DNA from: Thalassococcus profundi
GTDB taxonomy: Bacteria > Pseudomonadota > Alphaproteobacteria > Rhodobacterales > Rhodobacteraceae
Direction: 5' to 3'
Assembly: GCF_003344785.1 (NCBI RefSeq)
Contig: NZ_QPMK01000002.1
Span: 186,001 to 250,000 of the forward strand
Length of the DNA: 64,000 nucleotides
Shown piece by piece: positions 52,778 to 64,000 of this stretch (position 1 is the first letter of the stretch; each line of letters starts with the position of its first letter). The notes beneath the pieces are model-generated. The model did not search any database and was not told the origin of the DNA. It worked only from the letters and a program-made list of their open reading frames with translations. Both the position numbers and the translations under genes were made by a program.

Positions 52778-54448
52778 ATGGCGATTACCTCTGCCAACCA
52801 GCTTGAGCTGCTGCAAACCGCCGAAGCCGTGGCGCGCGAAAAGATGATCGACCCCGGCCTCGTGGTCGAGGCGATGGAGGAAAGCCTCGCCCGCGCCGCC
52901 AAATCCCGCTACGGCGCCGAGATGGACATCCGCGTCAGCATCGACCGCAAGACCGGCCGCGCGCAGTTCACCCGCGTCCGCACCGTGGTCGACGACGAGG
53001 AATTCGAGAACTACCAGGCCGAGTTCACCACCGAATCCGCCAAGCCCTATTTCGAGCCGCCGAAGCCCAACCAGAACGGCACTTGGGTCCGCGACGGCCA
53101 GCAGATCACCGATTTCGCCGGCGGTCCGCAGGTCGGCGACCGCTTCACAGAAGAGGTGCCGCCGGTGGACATGGGCCGCATCGCCGCGCAATCGGCCAAG
53201 CAGGTGATCCTGCAAAAGGTGCGCGAAGCCGAGCGTGACCGCCAGTACGAGGAATTCAAGGACCGCGCCGGCACCATCATCAACGGCCAGGTCAAGCGCG
53301 AGGAATACGGCAACGTCATCGTCGACGTGGGCCGCGGCGAAGCTATCCTGCGCCGCAACGAGAAGATCGGCCGCGAAAGCTACCGCCCCAACGACCGCAT
53401 CCGCGTCTATATCAAGGACGTGCGCCGCGAGGCGCGCGGGCCGCAGATCTTCCTGTCGCGCACCGATCCGCAGTTCATGGCCGAGCTTTTCAAGATGGAA
53501 GTGCCGGAAATCTACGACGGCATCATCGAGATCAAGGCGGTGGCCCGCGACCCCGGCTCGCGCGCCAAGATCGCGGTCATCTCCTATGACAACTCCATCG
53601 ACCCCGTGGGCGCCTGCGTCGGCATGCGCGGCAGCCGCGTGCAGGCGGTCGTGAACGAGCTTCAGGGCGAAAAGATCGACATCATCCCGTGGAACGAGGA
53701 CATGCCGACCTTCCTCGTCAACGCCCTGCAGCCCGCCGAAGTGTCCAAGGTGGTTCTCGACGAAGAGGCCGAGCGCATCGAGGTCGTAGTGCCCGACGAG
53801 CAGCTGAGCCTCGCCATCGGGCGCCGCGGTCAGAACGTGCGCCTCGCGTCGCAGCTCACCGGTCTCGACATCGACATCATGACCGAGGAAGAAGAGTCGA
53901 AGCGCCGCCAGGCCGAGTTCGAAGAGCGCACCAAGCTCTTTGTCGACGCGCTGGACCTCGATGAATTCTTCGCCCAGCTGCTGGTCGCCGAGGGCTTCAC
54001 CAATCTCGAAGAGGTGGCCTATGTGGACCTCGACGAGCTGACTGTGATCGACGGCGTCGACGAGGACACCGCGCAGGAACTACAGACCCGTGCGCGCGAG
54101 CAGCTCGAAGAGCAAGCCCGCAAGGCGCTGGAGCGGGCGCGCGAACTGGGTGCCGAGGACAGCCTTATTGAATTCGAAGGGCTGAGCCCCCAAATGCTCG
54201 AAGTGCTGGCAGAGGACGGCGTCAAGACGCTCGAGGATTTCGCCACCTGCGCCGACTGGGAACTGGCTGGCGGCTGGACCACGGAGAACGGTCAGCGGGT
54301 CAAGGACGACGGTCTGCTCGAGAAATTCGATGTCAGCCTCGAAGAAGCGCAGACCATGGTCATGACCGCGCGGGTGCTGCTGGGCTGGGTCGATCCGACC
54401 GAGCTTGAAGCGGAAGAAGAACCCGCCGAAGACGAACAGACCGTTTAA
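52778..54448 (+). CDS. nusA: Transcription termination/antitermination factor NusA
   Basis: NusA binds RNA polymerase and nascent RNA to control pausing, termination and antitermination. It is 556 residues, beginning [25 protein letters not shown]. The N-terminal RNAP-binding domain is followed by S1 (about 165-235), KH1 and KH2 (about 240-380, with [15 protein letters not shown] and [14 protein letters not shown]), and two C-terminal acidic repeats typical of proteobacterial NusA, ending [11 protein letters not shown]. It starts 5 bases after rimP. Confidence 0.97.
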   Translation: MAITSANQLELLQTAEAVAREKMIDPGLVVEAMEESLARAAKSRYGAEMDIRVSIDRKTGRAQFTRVRTVVDDEEFENYQAEFTTESAKPYFEPPKPNQNGTWVRDGQQITDFAGGPQVGDRFTEEVPPVDMGRIAAQSAKQVILQKVREAERDRQYEEFKDRAGTIINGQVKREEYGNVIVDVGRGEAILRRNEKIGRESYRPNDRIRVYIKDVRREARGPQIFLSRTDPQFMAELFKMEVPEIYDGIIEIKAVARDPGSRAKIAVISYDNSIDPVGACVGMRGSRVQAVVNELQGEKIDIIPWNEDMPTFLVNALQPAEVSKVVLDEEAERIEVVVPDEQLSLAIGRRGQNVRLASQLTGLDIDIMTEEEESKRRQAEFEERTKLFVDALDLDEFFAQLLVAEGFTNLEEVAYVDLDELTVIDGVDEDTAQELQTRAREQLEEQARKALERARELGAEDSLIEFEGLSPQMLEVLAEDGVKTLEDFATCADWELAGGWTTENGQRVKDDGLLEKFDVSLEEAQTMVMTARVLLGWVDPTELEAEEEPAEDEQTV

Positions 54449-54456
54449 GGCAGCGC

Positions 54457-55092
54457 ATGACCCGAGGTGGCCGAGACAAGGACCGCGAGGCCGGTCCGGA
54501 ACGCAAATGCATCGCCACCGGGACCGTGCGCCCGGCGGCGGAAATGCTGCGCTTCGTGGTCGGCCCCGACAACCAGATCGTGCCAGACCTGCTGGGCAAG
54601 CTGCCCGGGCGCGGCATCTGGGTCAGCGCGGATCGCTCCGCACTGGAAAAGGCAGCGGGCAAGAACCTTTTTGCCCGCGCCGCCAAACAACCCGTCACGG
54701 TGCCCGAGGGCATGGTGGAGACATTGGAACCGATGCTGGCGCGGCGCGTTGTGGATCTTATCAGCCTTGCGCGCAAATCCGGTGCCGCGGTTTCCGGCTA
54801 CGAAAAGGTCAAGGACTGGCTGTCGAAAGAGGTGGCCGAGGTTCTGATCCAATCCAGCGACGGATCCGAGCGGGGCAAGAGCAAGCTGAGCACACCGCAT
54901 TTCGGGCGGTTTATCGGCTGGTTGACCTCGGACGAGCTGGGGTTGGCCTTTGGACGACAAACTGTGATACACGCCGCCCTTGGCACTGGTGGACTCACGC
55001 AACGTGTTGTAGAGGAGGCCCAACGACTGAAGGGCCTACGCGTCGGAACGTCCGACGCTCAAGTCGGCGGCAGGGGCCGCCCGAGAGGATAA
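54457..55092 (+). CDS. YlxR-family RNA-binding protein fused to an L7Ae-like domain
   Basis: The protein is 211 residues. The YlxR (DUF448) domain at 10-85 shows ERKCIATGTVRPAAEMLRFV and LPGRGIWVSADRSALEKA. The second part (about 95-190) resembles an L7Ae-type fold (VVDLISLARKSGAAVSGYEKVKDWLS), a fusion common in alphaproteobacteria. It lies between nusA (8 bases) and infB (9 bases). The role is RNA binding; YlxR acts as an RNase P regulator in some bacteria. The Gly/Arg-rich C-terminus (GRGRPRG) is probably disordered. Confidence 0.9.
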   Translation: MTRGGRDKDREAGPERKCIATGTVRPAAEMLRFVVGPDNQIVPDLLGKLPGRGIWVSADRSALEKAAGKNLFARAAKQPVTVPEGMVETLEPMLARRVVDLISLARKSGAAVSGYEKVKDWLSKEVAEVLIQSSDGSERGKSKLSTPHFGRFIGWLTSDELGLAFGRQTVIHAALGTGGLTQRVVEEAQRLKGLRVGTSDAQVGGRGRPRG

Positions 55093-55101
55093 GAGAGCTT
55101 T

Positions 55102-57606
55102 ATGAGCGATAACGACGGCAAAAAGACTTTGGGACTGCGCGGCGGTGGCCCCCGTTCGGGGAATGTGAAGCAGAGCTTCAGCCATGGCCGCACAAAGAAT
55201 GTCGTGGTGGAAACCAAGCGCAAACGCGTCGTCGTGCCCAAGCCGGGCGCGGCCAAGCCGGCTGGCAGCGGCACCGCAGCCTCGGCGGCCAGCGCCTCCA
55301 GCAAACGCCCCGCGGGCATCTCGGATGCCGAGATGGAACGCCGCCTGAAGGCGTTGCAGGCCGCGAAGGCGCGCGAAGCAGATGAGGCCGCTCAGCGCGA
55401 GGCTGAAGAGCGCGAGCGCGCCGAGGAACGTGACCGCCGCCGGGCAGAGCAGGAAGCCAAGGAGCGCGAACAGCGCGAGGCTGCCGAAGCCGCCAAGGCC
55501 AAGGCCGAGGAAGAAGAACGCAAGGCCCGCGAAGCGGCCGAAGCTGCCAAGGTGGCCGCTCAGCCGGGGGCCGCAGCCGCGGCAACGCCGAAGGCGGACG
55601 ACCAGGGCGGCGCCCGTCCGGGAGCCAAGCCCGCGTCGGCGCCCCGCAAGGCCGAGCGCGAGCGCGAGGATCGCGGCCGCGGCGTCAAGGCGCGCGAGGA
55701 CGGCAACCGCCGCTCCGGCAAGCTGACGCTGAACCAGGCGCTGTCCGGCGGCGAAGGCGGTCGGCAGAAATCCATGGCCGCGATGAAGCGCAAGCAGGAG
55801 CGTGCGCGCCAGAAGGCGATGGGAGGACAGGTCCAGCGCGAGAAGGTCGTGCGCGACGTGCAGCTGCCCGAAGCGATCATGGTCTCCGAACTGGCCAACC
55901 GCATGGCCGAACGCGTCGGCGACGTCGTCAAGGCGCTGATGCAGAACGGCCTGATGGTCACGCAGAACGAAAGCATCGACGCCGACACCGCTGAACTCAT
56001 CATCGAGGAATTCGGCCACAACGTGGTGCGCGTGTCCGACGCCGACGTCGAAGACGTCATCAAGGAAGTCGCGGACGCGCCCGAGGATCTGCAGCCGCGG
56101 CCGCCGGTGGTCACCATCATGGGCCACGTCGACCACGGCAAGACCTCGCTGCTGGATGCGATCCGCAAGACCAAGGTCGTGTCGGGCGAAGCCGGCGGGA
56201 TCACGCAGCACATCGGCGCCTACCAGGTGACCACGGATTCGGGTGCGACGCTGTCGTTCCTCGACACTCCGGGCCACGCGGCCTTTACCTCGATGCGGTC
56301 GCGCGGTGCGCATGTCACTGACATCGTCGTGCTGGTGGTGGCCGCGGACGACGCGGTGATGCCGCAGACCGTCGAGGCGATCAATCACGCCAAGGCCGCG
56401 AAGGTCCCGATGATTGTCGCGATCAACAAGATCGACAAGCACGAGGCGAACCCGACCAAGGTGCGCACCGACCTGCTCCAGCACGAAGTGGTGGTCGAGC
56501 AGATGTCCGGTGACGTGCAGGATGTCGAAGTCTCTGCCCATACCGGTAAGGGTCTTGATGAACTGCTCGAAGCCATCGCGCTGCAGGCCGAGATCCTCGA
56601 ACTCAAGGCCAACCCGAACCGCGCTGCCCAAGGCGCCGTGATCGAGGCACAGCTGGACGTGGGCCGCGGCCCGGTGGCGACCGTTCTGGTGCAGAACGGC
56701 ACGCTCAAGCAGGGCGACATCTTTGTCGTGGGCGAGCAGTACGGCAAGGTCCGCGCGCTCATCAACGACAAGGGCGAGCGTGTGAAAGAAGCCGGACCGT
56801 CGGTCCCGGTCGAGGTGCTGGGTCTCAACGGCACACCAGAGGCCGGCGACGTGCTGAACGTGACCGAGACCGAAGCGCAGGCGCGCGAGATCGCCGAATA
56901 CCGCGCCAACACGGCCAAGGAAAAGCGCGCCGCCGCCGGTGCCGCGACCTCACTCGAACAGCTGATGCAGAAAGCCAAGGACGACCAGAACGTGTCCGAG
57001 CTGCCGGTCATCGTGAAGGCCGACGTGCAGGGTTCGTCCGAGGCGATCGTGCAGGCCCTGGAAAAGGTCGGCAACGACGAGGTGCGCGTGCGCGTCATCC
57101 ACTACGGCGTGGGTGCGATCACCGAGACCGACATCGGCCTGGCCGAAGCGTCGGGCTGCCCGGTCATCGGCTTCAACGTCCGTGCCAACGCCAGCGCCCG
57201 CAACACGGCGAACCAGAAAGGCGTGGAAATCCGCTATTACAGCGTGATCTACGATCTTGTGGACGATGTGAAGGCGGCGGCCTCGGGCCTGTTGTCGAAC
57301 GAGATCCGCGAGAAGTTCATCGGCTACGCCACGATCAAGGAGGTCTTCAAGGTCTCCAACGTCGGCAAGGTCGCGGGCTGCCTGGTCACCGAAGGCGTGG
57401 CGCGCCGCTCTGCCGGTGTGCGCCTGCTGCGCGACGACGTGGTGATCCACGAAGGCACGCTGAAGACGCTCAAGCGCTTCAAGGACGAGGTGCCCGAGGT
57501 GCAGTCCGGCCAGGAATGCGGCATGGCCTTCGAGAACTACGAGGACATCCGCCCGGACGATGTGATCGAAATCTTCGAGCGCGAGGAAATCGAGCGTAAT
57601 CTCTGA
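55102..57606 (+). CDS. infB: Translation initiation factor IF-2
   Basis: IF-2 is the GTPase that positions fMet-tRNA on the 30S subunit. It is 834 residues. A long Lys/Arg/Glu/Ala-rich N-terminal region (about 30-235) is followed by the IF2_N helical part and the G domain: G1 GHVDHGKT (341-348), G3 DTPGHAAF and G4 NKID. Domains II, III and IV follow, ending in the fMet-tRNA-binding [25 protein letters not shown] strong terminator follows; rbfA and truB do not. Confidence 0.97.
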   Translation: MSDNDGKKTLGLRGGGPRSGNVKQSFSHGRTKNVVVETKRKRVVVPKPGAAKPAGSGTAASAASASSKRPAGISDAEMERRLKALQAAKAREADEAAQREAEERERAEERDRRRAEQEAKEREQREAAEAAKAKAEEEERKAREAAEAAKVAAQPGAAAAATPKADDQGGARPGAKPASAPRKAEREREDRGRGVKAREDGNRRSGKLTLNQALSGGEGGRQKSMAAMKRKQERARQKAMGGQVQREKVVRDVQLPEAIMVSELANRMAERVGDVVKALMQNGLMVTQNESIDADTAELIIEEFGHNVVRVSDADVEDVIKEVADAPEDLQPRPPVVTIMGHVDHGKTSLLDAIRKTKVVSGEAGGITQHIGAYQVTTDSGATLSFLDTPGHAAFTSMRSRGAHVTDIVVLVVAADDAVMPQTVEAINHAKAAKVPMIVAINKIDKHEANPTKVRTDLLQHEVVVEQMSGDVQDVEVSAHTGKGLDELLEAIALQAEILELKANPNRAAQGAVIEAQLDVGRGPVATVLVQNGTLKQGDIFVVGEQYGKVRALINDKGERVKEAGPSVPVEVLGLNGTPEAGDVLNVTETEAQAREIAEYRANTAKEKRAAAGAATSLEQLMQKAKDDQNVSELPVIVKADVQGSSEAIVQALEKVGNDEVRVRVIHYGVGAITETDIGLAEASGCPVIGFNVRANASARNTANQKGVEIRYYSVIYDLVDDVKAAASGLLSNEIREKFIGYATIKEVFKVSNVGKVAGCLVTEGVARRSAGVRLLRDDVVIHEGTLKTLKRFKDEVPEVQSGQECGMAFENYEDIRPDDVIEIFEREEIERNL

Positions 57607-57629
57607 TCCGGAGACTGTGCCAAAAACTG

Positions 57630-57658
57630 AAAAAGGGAGGCTGTCGCCTCCCTTTTTT
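57630..57658 (+). terminator. Rho-independent terminator after infB
   Basis: GGGAGGC (57635-57641) pairs with GCCTCCC (57646-57652) with a TGTC loop, preceded by a run of A and followed by six T. It ends the rimP-nusA-ylxR-infB transcript, so rbfA is not in this operon. Confidence 0.9.
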
Positions 57659-57691
57659 CGTATCCCGGTGGTGTTGGTCTGCTCGGCCGGA

Positions 57692-57814
57692 TCAGACCGG
57701 CAGGCCGGTAAAGAGCTGTGAGCCCACCCGCACGGAAATGCGGCCATCCGGCAGCGTGTTTTCCAGTATCCCCTGGACCATCACGCAGCTTCCCATAGCG
57801 ATTGTTCGCAACAT
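57692..57814 (-). CDS. Small 40-residue protein of unknown function
   Basis: A 40-codon frame from ATG 57814 to TGA 57692 encodes a protein beginning MLRTIAMGSCVMVQG and ending GSQLFTGLPV. The DNA has a strong Shine-Dalgarno (GGGGAGG, spacing about 8) and a TATAAT promoter upstream. The pattern of short beta-strands with G-x-x-V suggests a small beta-sheet. I have a vague memory of similar short proteins in Rhodobacteraceae but cannot check. It is convergent with infB. Confidence 0.65.
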   Translation of the reverse strand: MLRTIAMGSCVMVQGILENTLPDGRISVRVGSQLFTGLPV

Positions 57815-57880
57815 GTCATTTCCTCCCCAAGTCAATGATAGAGAAGAGCTAGCGCGAAACCGTTAGAAAAACCATAACAA

Positions 57881-57908
57881 ATTATAGACGCTTAATCATA
57901 ATTGTTCA
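57881..57908 (-). promoter_or_regulatory. Sigma70-type promoter of the small protein gene
   Basis: On the minus strand, TATAAT (57886-57881) is a perfect -10 hexamer. TGAACA (57908-57903) sits 16 bases upstream as a 4-of-6 match to TTGACA. The expected start of transcription is about 60 bases before the ATG at 57814. The region is unusually AT-rich for this genome. Confidence 0.6.
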
Positions 57909-57947
57909 CGAAATAGGCAGAATAGGAAACTTTATTATCCGAAAGTC

Positions 57948-58346
57948 TTAGAGCCAATCGCGCAGAATCGGGATCAGCGGCACATCGGCCGCAGGCATCG
58001 GGTAGTGCGCGAGGTCGCGCGCCCGCACCCACTTGAGGGCCTGATTCTCTTTGGGCTGCGGGCGACCCTCCCATTTGCGGCAGGCAAAGAGCGGCATCAG
58101 AAGATGGAAATCGTCGTAGCTGTGGCTGGCGAAGGTCAGCGGCGCGAGGCAGGAGGCCCAGGTGTCGATCCCCAGTTCTTCGCGCAGTTCGCGGATCAGC
58201 GCGGCCTCGGGCGTCTCGCCGGGTTCGACCTTGCCGCCGGGAAATTCCCACAGCCCTGCCATGGCCTTGCCTGCGGGCCGCTGTGCAAGGAGCACACGGC
58301 CATCGACATCTATCAGCGCGACGGCGGAGACGAGGATCATTTTCAT
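57948..58346 (-). CDS. mutT: 8-oxo-dGTP diphosphatase (MutT-type Nudix hydrolase)
   Basis: MutT hydrolyses 8-oxo-dGTP, preventing A:T to C:G changes. It is 132 residues. The Nudix box (38-60) is exact: GG, then GETPEAALIRELREELGI, matching Gx5Ex7REUxEExGU. MKMILVSAVALIDVDGRVLLAQRPAGK gives the typical beta-strands. It follows argJ on the same strand by 130 bases, the gap filled by a repeat element. A frame-shifted longer ORF on this strand is rejected. Confidence 0.9.
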   Translation of the reverse strand: MKMILVSAVALIDVDGRVLLAQRPAGKAMAGLWEFPGGKVEPGETPEAALIRELREELGIDTWASCLAPLTFASHSYDDFHLLMPLFACRKWEGRPQPKENQALKWVRARDLAHYPMPAADVPLIPILRDWL

Positions 58347-58378
58347 CGGCTGACGGCCCGCCTGCGGTCAATAAAAGA

Positions 58379-58445
58379 CGCCCGCACGCGGGCGACGAGA
58401 GACGCTGTCTCTCGTGCTCTCTGAGGTATTTTGAAACCGAAGAAG
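58379..58445 (+). repeat. Dispersed hairpin repeat, copy C
   Basis: A 7-bp stem (58379-58385 with 58388-58394, 2-base loop) is followed by a 9-bp stem ACGAGAGAC/GTCTCTCGT (58395-58403 with 58407-58415), then GCTCTCTGAGG and TATTTTGAAACCGAAGAAG. It lies between mutT and argJ, on the strand opposite to both genes. Confidence 0.8.
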
Positions 58446-58475
58446 GGCAGGATGGTCATCGCGCGGGCCCCCTGG

Positions 58476-59705
58476 TCAGGAGCGGTAATCGGCGTTGATG
58501 CTGATATAGCCGTGGGTCAGGTCGCAGGTCCAGACCGTGGCGGCGCCGGATCCGAGGCCCAGGTCCACGTTGATCGCGATCTCGGGCTGCTTCATCTGCG
58601 CGGCGCCCTGTTCTTCATGGTAGCCCGGCGCGACCCAGCCGTTTTCGGCGACCAGCACCTCGCCAAAGCGGATGGACAGCAGGTCGCGGTCGGCCCTGGC
58701 GCCGGATTTTCCGATGGCCATGACGATACGGCCCCAGTTCGGATCCTCTCCCGCGAGCGCCGTCTTGACCAGCGGCGAATTGGCGATAGAGAGCGCGTGG
58801 GTGCGCGCATCGGCATCGCTTTCGGCGCCGGTCACCGCGACGGTGACGAATTTCGTCGCCCCCTCGCCGTCCTTCACCACCTGCTGCGCAAGGTCCAGCA
58901 TGACCTCTTCGAGCGCCGACTCGAAGGCGCCATCCTCTGCCGTGACCGCGACGTCCGAGGCCCCGGTCGCGCCCATGAGCAGCGTGTCCGAAGTCGAGGT
59001 GTCGCTGTCGACGGTGATGCAGTTGAAGGTCCGGTCGTTGATGCGGCTGACCAGGGTCTGCAGGTCGGCGCGGCTGATCGCGGCATCGGTGAAGATGTAG
59101 ACCAGCATCGTCGCCATGTCGGGCGCGATCATGCCCGACCCCTTGGCGATGCCGGCGATCCGCACTTGGCCGCCGGCCATCTCGACCGTGGCCGTGGCGC
59201 CCTTGGGAAAGGTGTCGGTGGTCATGATGGCATGGGCCGCACCAGCAATGCCGTCTTCGTCCAGCGCCGCCACCAGCTCGTCGATCTTGGCGGTGATACG
59301 GGCATGCGGGAGCGGTTCGCCAATCACGCCCGTGGAGGACGAGAATACCCGGCCTTCGGGCAAGCTCATCGCCGCCGCCACAGCAGAGGTGACGGCGCGC
59401 GTCGCCTCGACCCCGTTCCGCCCGGTAAAGGCGTTGGAATTGCCGGAGTTGACGATGATCGCGGCACCGTCCGGCGACTCCGCACCGATCTTTTCCTGGC
59501 AGTCGAGCACCGGGGCGGACCGGGTGGCGGAGCGGGTGAACACCCCCGCCACCACCGATCCCGGCGCCAGGTGCGCCAGCATCACGTCGGTGCGTCCGGC
59601 ATAGCGAACGCCCGCCGCGACGGAGGAAAACCGCACGCCCTTGATCACGGGCAGCTCGGGAAAACGCTCGGGCGCCAGCGGCGAGCGCGCGGTGATCTTG
59701 GCCAC
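58476..59705 (-). CDS. argJ: Bifunctional glutamate N-acetyltransferase/amino-acid N-acetyltransferase
   Basis: ArgJ transfers acetyl from N-acetylornithine to glutamate (and can use acetyl-CoA) in arginine synthesis. It is 409 residues with a GTG start. The autocleavage site is KGSGMIAPDMATML, where the threonine becomes the N-terminus of the beta chain. Other hallmarks are VNSGNSNAFTG and SIANSPLVKTALAGEDPNWGRIVMAIGKS. It starts 6 bases after the PpiC-like gene, so the two are probably one operon with mutT downstream. Confidence 0.96.
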   Translation of the reverse strand: MAKITARSPLAPERFPELPVIKGVRFSSVAAGVRYAGRTDVMLAHLAPGSVVAGVFTRSATRSAPVLDCQEKIGAESPDGAAIIVNSGNSNAFTGRNGVEATRAVTSAVAAAMSLPEGRVFSSSTGVIGEPLPHARITAKIDELVAALDEDGIAGAAHAIMTTDTFPKGATATVEMAGGQVRIAGIAKGSGMIAPDMATMLVYIFTDAAISRADLQTLVSRINDRTFNCITVDSDTSTSDTLLMGATGASDVAVTAEDGAFESALEEVMLDLAQQVVKDGEGATKFVTVAVTGAESDADARTHALSIANSPLVKTALAGEDPNWGRIVMAIGKSGARADRDLLSIRFGEVLVAENGWVAPGYHEEQGAAQMKQPEIAINVDLGLGSGAATVWTCDLTHGYISINADYRS

Positions 59706-59711
59706 GGGGGG

Positions 59712-60566
59712 TTACTCCTCCAGAAGGTCGAGCTGGTTCAGCACCGAGGCGTCGATGCTGCCGGGTTCGGTCCGCGAAACATCGGCTTCGGCGACCAAGC
59801 CGTCAATATACTCCTTGAGCCGCGCGTCGCGCAGCTCTGCTGTCAGCTCTTCGCGGACCTCGTCCAGCGGCGGCGCTTCGGCGGTGCGTGTGTCGTTGAG
59901 CTTGATCACGTGCCAGCCGAACTGGGTCTGCACCGGGGCCGAGATCGTGCCGACCTCCATGCCCTCGACCGCTTCCTGGAACGGGGCGACCATCATGCCG
60001 GCACCGAACCAGCCCAGGGACCCGCCGTTGGGACCTGACGGTCCGGTCGATTTTTCCTTGGCGACGGCGGCGAAGTCGGCACCGCCCTCGAGTTCGGCCA
60101 CGACGGCCTGTGCCTCTTCCTCGGTTTCGACGAGGATGTGCGAGGCATCGAATTCCTTGCCCATCTCGGCATTGGCGTACTTGGCGTCATAGGCCTCCTG
60201 GATCGCCGCGTCGGACAGGTCCTGGCTGGCGGCGGCGGCCACCGCTTCGGACGCCAGAAGTGCGCGGCGCTCGTTCTCGAGCGCGATGGTCACGCGCTTG
60301 GTCTCGGTCGCGTCGTCGCTTTGGCTCAGCGCTTCCTGCTGCACCAGCTGGTCGAGGATCCCGGTCCAGAGCACGTCCGGCGGCAGCTGCTGGTATTGCT
60401 CGGGCAGACCGGCACGGACCATCAGCATGTGACCAAGGGTGATGTCTGTGCCGCCCACGGTAGCGACCACGGTGTCGGCGGTGGGGGCGTCGTCCTGTGC
60501 GACGGCCGGCAGCGCCAGCGTCACGGCCACCGCGGCGGCCGACAGGTGAGTGATGAAATTCGGCAT
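59712..60566 (-). CDS. Periplasmic peptidyl-prolyl isomerase, parvulin type (PpiC/PrsA-like)
   Basis: The protein is 284 residues with a Sec signal peptide (1-23, cleaved near AVAQ). The parvulin domain (about 135-230) shows FDASHILVETEEEAQAV, GGADFAAVAKEKSTGPSGPNGGSLGWFGAGMMVAPFQEAV and TQFGWHVIKLND, the full active-site set. The N-terminal helical region is the chaperone part. It assists folding of exported proteins and is divergent from secA, giving a secretion-related pair. The gene begins at ATG 60566. Confidence 0.92.
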   Translation of the reverse strand: MPNFITHLSAAAVAVTLALPAVAQDDAPTADTVVATVGGTDITLGHMLMVRAGLPEQYQQLPPDVLWTGILDQLVQQEALSQSDDATETKRVTIALENERRALLASEAVAAAASQDLSDAAIQEAYDAKYANAEMGKEFDASHILVETEEEAQAVVAELEGGADFAAVAKEKSTGPSGPNGGSLGWFGAGMMVAPFQEAVEGMEVGTISAPVQTQFGWHVIKLNDTRTAEAPPLDEVREELTAELRDARLKEYIDGLVAEADVSRTEPGSIDASVLNQLDLLEE

Positions 60567-60607
60567 TGATTCGTCCTTCCTTGCCCGCTCGGATCCCGGG
60601 GGCAGCG

Positions 60608-60635
60608 TTGACAGTCTCAGACCCGCCCCTTACAT
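60608..60635 (+). promoter_or_regulatory. Candidate secA promoter
   Basis: TTGACA (60608-60613) is a perfect -35 hexamer followed after 16 bases by TTACAT (60630-60635), a weak -10. It lies about 110 bases before the secA ATG in the divergent secA/PpiC region. The start site is not visible, so this is only a candidate. Confidence 0.4.
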
Positions 60636-60745
60636 CGCGACGTGGCGCATGAAGGCTGGTCCCTCACCCCCCGTGTCTATGGGCTGTGTTCGAGCCGGGC
60701 AAGCAGATGCCGCACACGAAGACGTCAAACCACGAAAGTGAGACC

Positions 60746-63493
<2,748 letters not shown>

Positions 63494-63535
63494 CACCCAG
63501 CACCCGGATACCGGAAAACGTCAGAAATCGACCAT

Positions 63536-63563
63536 AGCGGCGCCCCAGTGGCGCCGCTTTCTT
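63536..63563 (+). terminator. Terminator hairpin after secA
   Basis: AGCGGCGCC (63536-63544) pairs with GGCGCCGCT (63550-63558), loop of 5, followed by TTCTT. It lies 42 bases after the secA stop and before the next gene. Confidence 0.75.
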
Positions 63564-63607
63564 CAGGCACTTGAGAGGCTGAACGGAACCGCGCTCCGGA
63601 GGCACTC

Positions 63608-64000
63608 ATGGCCCGCAAACAGACCCGTATTCTCGCCCTTGGCACCCTTGGCTGCGCTCTGGCCATCGGCTACGTGATGCAATTCGGCTTCGGCCTGCCC
63701 GGCGGCGGCACAAGCGCTGCGGTCAAGAATGTGACCGTATCGGGCATCGTCCCGACCTCTTCCAGCGTGCCCAAGCCGCCGCTCGACCTGCAACAGCTGC
63801 CGAAACTGCCCGAGCCAACGGTGCAACTGGCCCGGGTCGAGGCGCCCGCCGCGCCCCAGACCGCGGACCTGCCGAAGGACGATGTGGGCGCCGGCTTCGA
63901 CTGCGCGGTCGATCTGATGGCGGAACCGGCCGCCGGGGCGATGGTCTCCCTCACGCTCACCGCGCCGTGCAATGGCAGCGAACGCGTGACGTTCCACCAT
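63608..64000 (+). CDS. Secretion-linked hypothetical membrane-anchored protein (partial, runs off the window)
   Basis: An open frame from ATG 63608 to the window end gives 131 codons with no stop. It has GGAGG 6 bases before the ATG, a short basic N-terminus (MARKQTR), a hydrophobic segment ILALGTLGCALAIGYVMQFGFGL, and then a Pro/Val-rich region (VPKPPLDLQQLPKLPEP) leading to a domain with FDCAVDLMAEP and LTAPCNG cysteines. In Rhodobacterales the gene after secA is often annotated as a translocase; the function is not established. Its C-terminal part lies outside the window. Confidence 0.7.
   Translation, partial: MARKQTRILALGTLGCALAIGYVMQFGFGLPGGGTSAAVKNVTVSGIVPTSSSVPKPPLDLQQLPKLPEPTVQLARVEAPAAPQTADLPKDDVGAGFDCAVDLMAEPAAGAMVSLTLTAPCNGSERVTFHH

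Noticed and set aside
57677-57699. GGTCTG/CAGACC inverted repeat overlapping the end of the small protein gene as a terminator.
   Set aside because: The stem is 6 bp with an 11-base loop and no T-run on the transcribed side, too weak to claim.

Overview
The window is about 64 kb of GC-rich (roughly 65 %) bacterial chromosome with closely packed genes. Several features point to an alphaproteobacterium of the Rhodobacterales (Roseobacter/Rhodobacteraceae group): smc next to small lipoproteins, the pdxJ-acpS and rpoZ-rsh arrangements, three tandem def genes with fmt, a DUF1217 flagellar-type protein, a TIGR01459 HAD hydrolase, the rimP-nusA-ylxR-infB operon, and secA divergent from a PpiC/argJ/mutT set. 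The content is almost entirely core genome. I saw no tRNA, rRNA, CRISPR array, insertion sequence, prophage or plasmid gene, and no stretch over 300 bases lacks a gene.

Layout. 1-7860: a partial gene, a lipoprotein, smc, a DUF1217 repeat protein, a lytic transglycosylase and a degenerate receiver protein. 7868-11945 (minus): a glutathionyl-hydroquinone reductase-like GST, two YeaQ-like membrane proteins, fmt and three overlapping peptide deformylase genes, the last of which has lost key catalytic residues. 12060-18732: a PatB-type C-S lyase, then a tightly coupled minus-strand train (ispH, PNPOx-like, LysE, DUF3429, methyltransferase, rnhA), a cytochrome c and YqaA. 18761-24985: a NYN protein, folK (apparently with an ATT start), rpoZ, rsh, DUF2062, pdxJ, a deaminase and acpS. 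25277-31620: a DapC-like aminotransferase, ftsK, lolA, an SLT lipoprotein and hspQ. 31663-35883 (minus): threonine aldolase, ycgN, ribF, a MaoC hydratase and a HAD hydrolase. 36036-41838: a methanogen-output-domain protein overlapping a soluble histidine kinase, a Mn-type pyrophosphatase, DUF2125, an SDR and an enoyl-CoA hydratase. 41903-50762: an unrecognised permease, an RND efflux pair, and a molybdenum aldehyde oxidase (IorAB type) with a di-heme cytochrome. 51050-57814: galM, the rimP-nusA-ylxR-infB translation/transcription operon with a candidate attenuator leader, and a 40-residue small protein. 57948-64000: mutT, argJ, a PpiC isomerase, secA and the start of a secA-linked membrane protein.

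How the genes fit together: the housekeeping blocks serve initiator formylation and deformylation (fmt/def), stringent response (rpoZ/rsh), chromosome dynamics (smc, ftsK), envelope biogenesis (lolA, secA, PpiC, lytic transglycosylases), cofactors (folK, pdxJ, ribF, ispH, acpS) and translation (rimP operon).

The most unusual signal is a dispersed modular repeat. Five copies (10379, 13290, 25067, 29651, 58379) join GC-rich hairpins to a conserved AT-richer tail, show a compensatory base change in one stem, and lie in either orientation relative to their neighbours. Other points of note are the degenerate third deformylase, the non-canonical folK start, the rimP leader with competing pairings, a lysine-less receiver protein, a structured ribF leader, and a 40-codon gene with a clean promoter and ribosome binding site.
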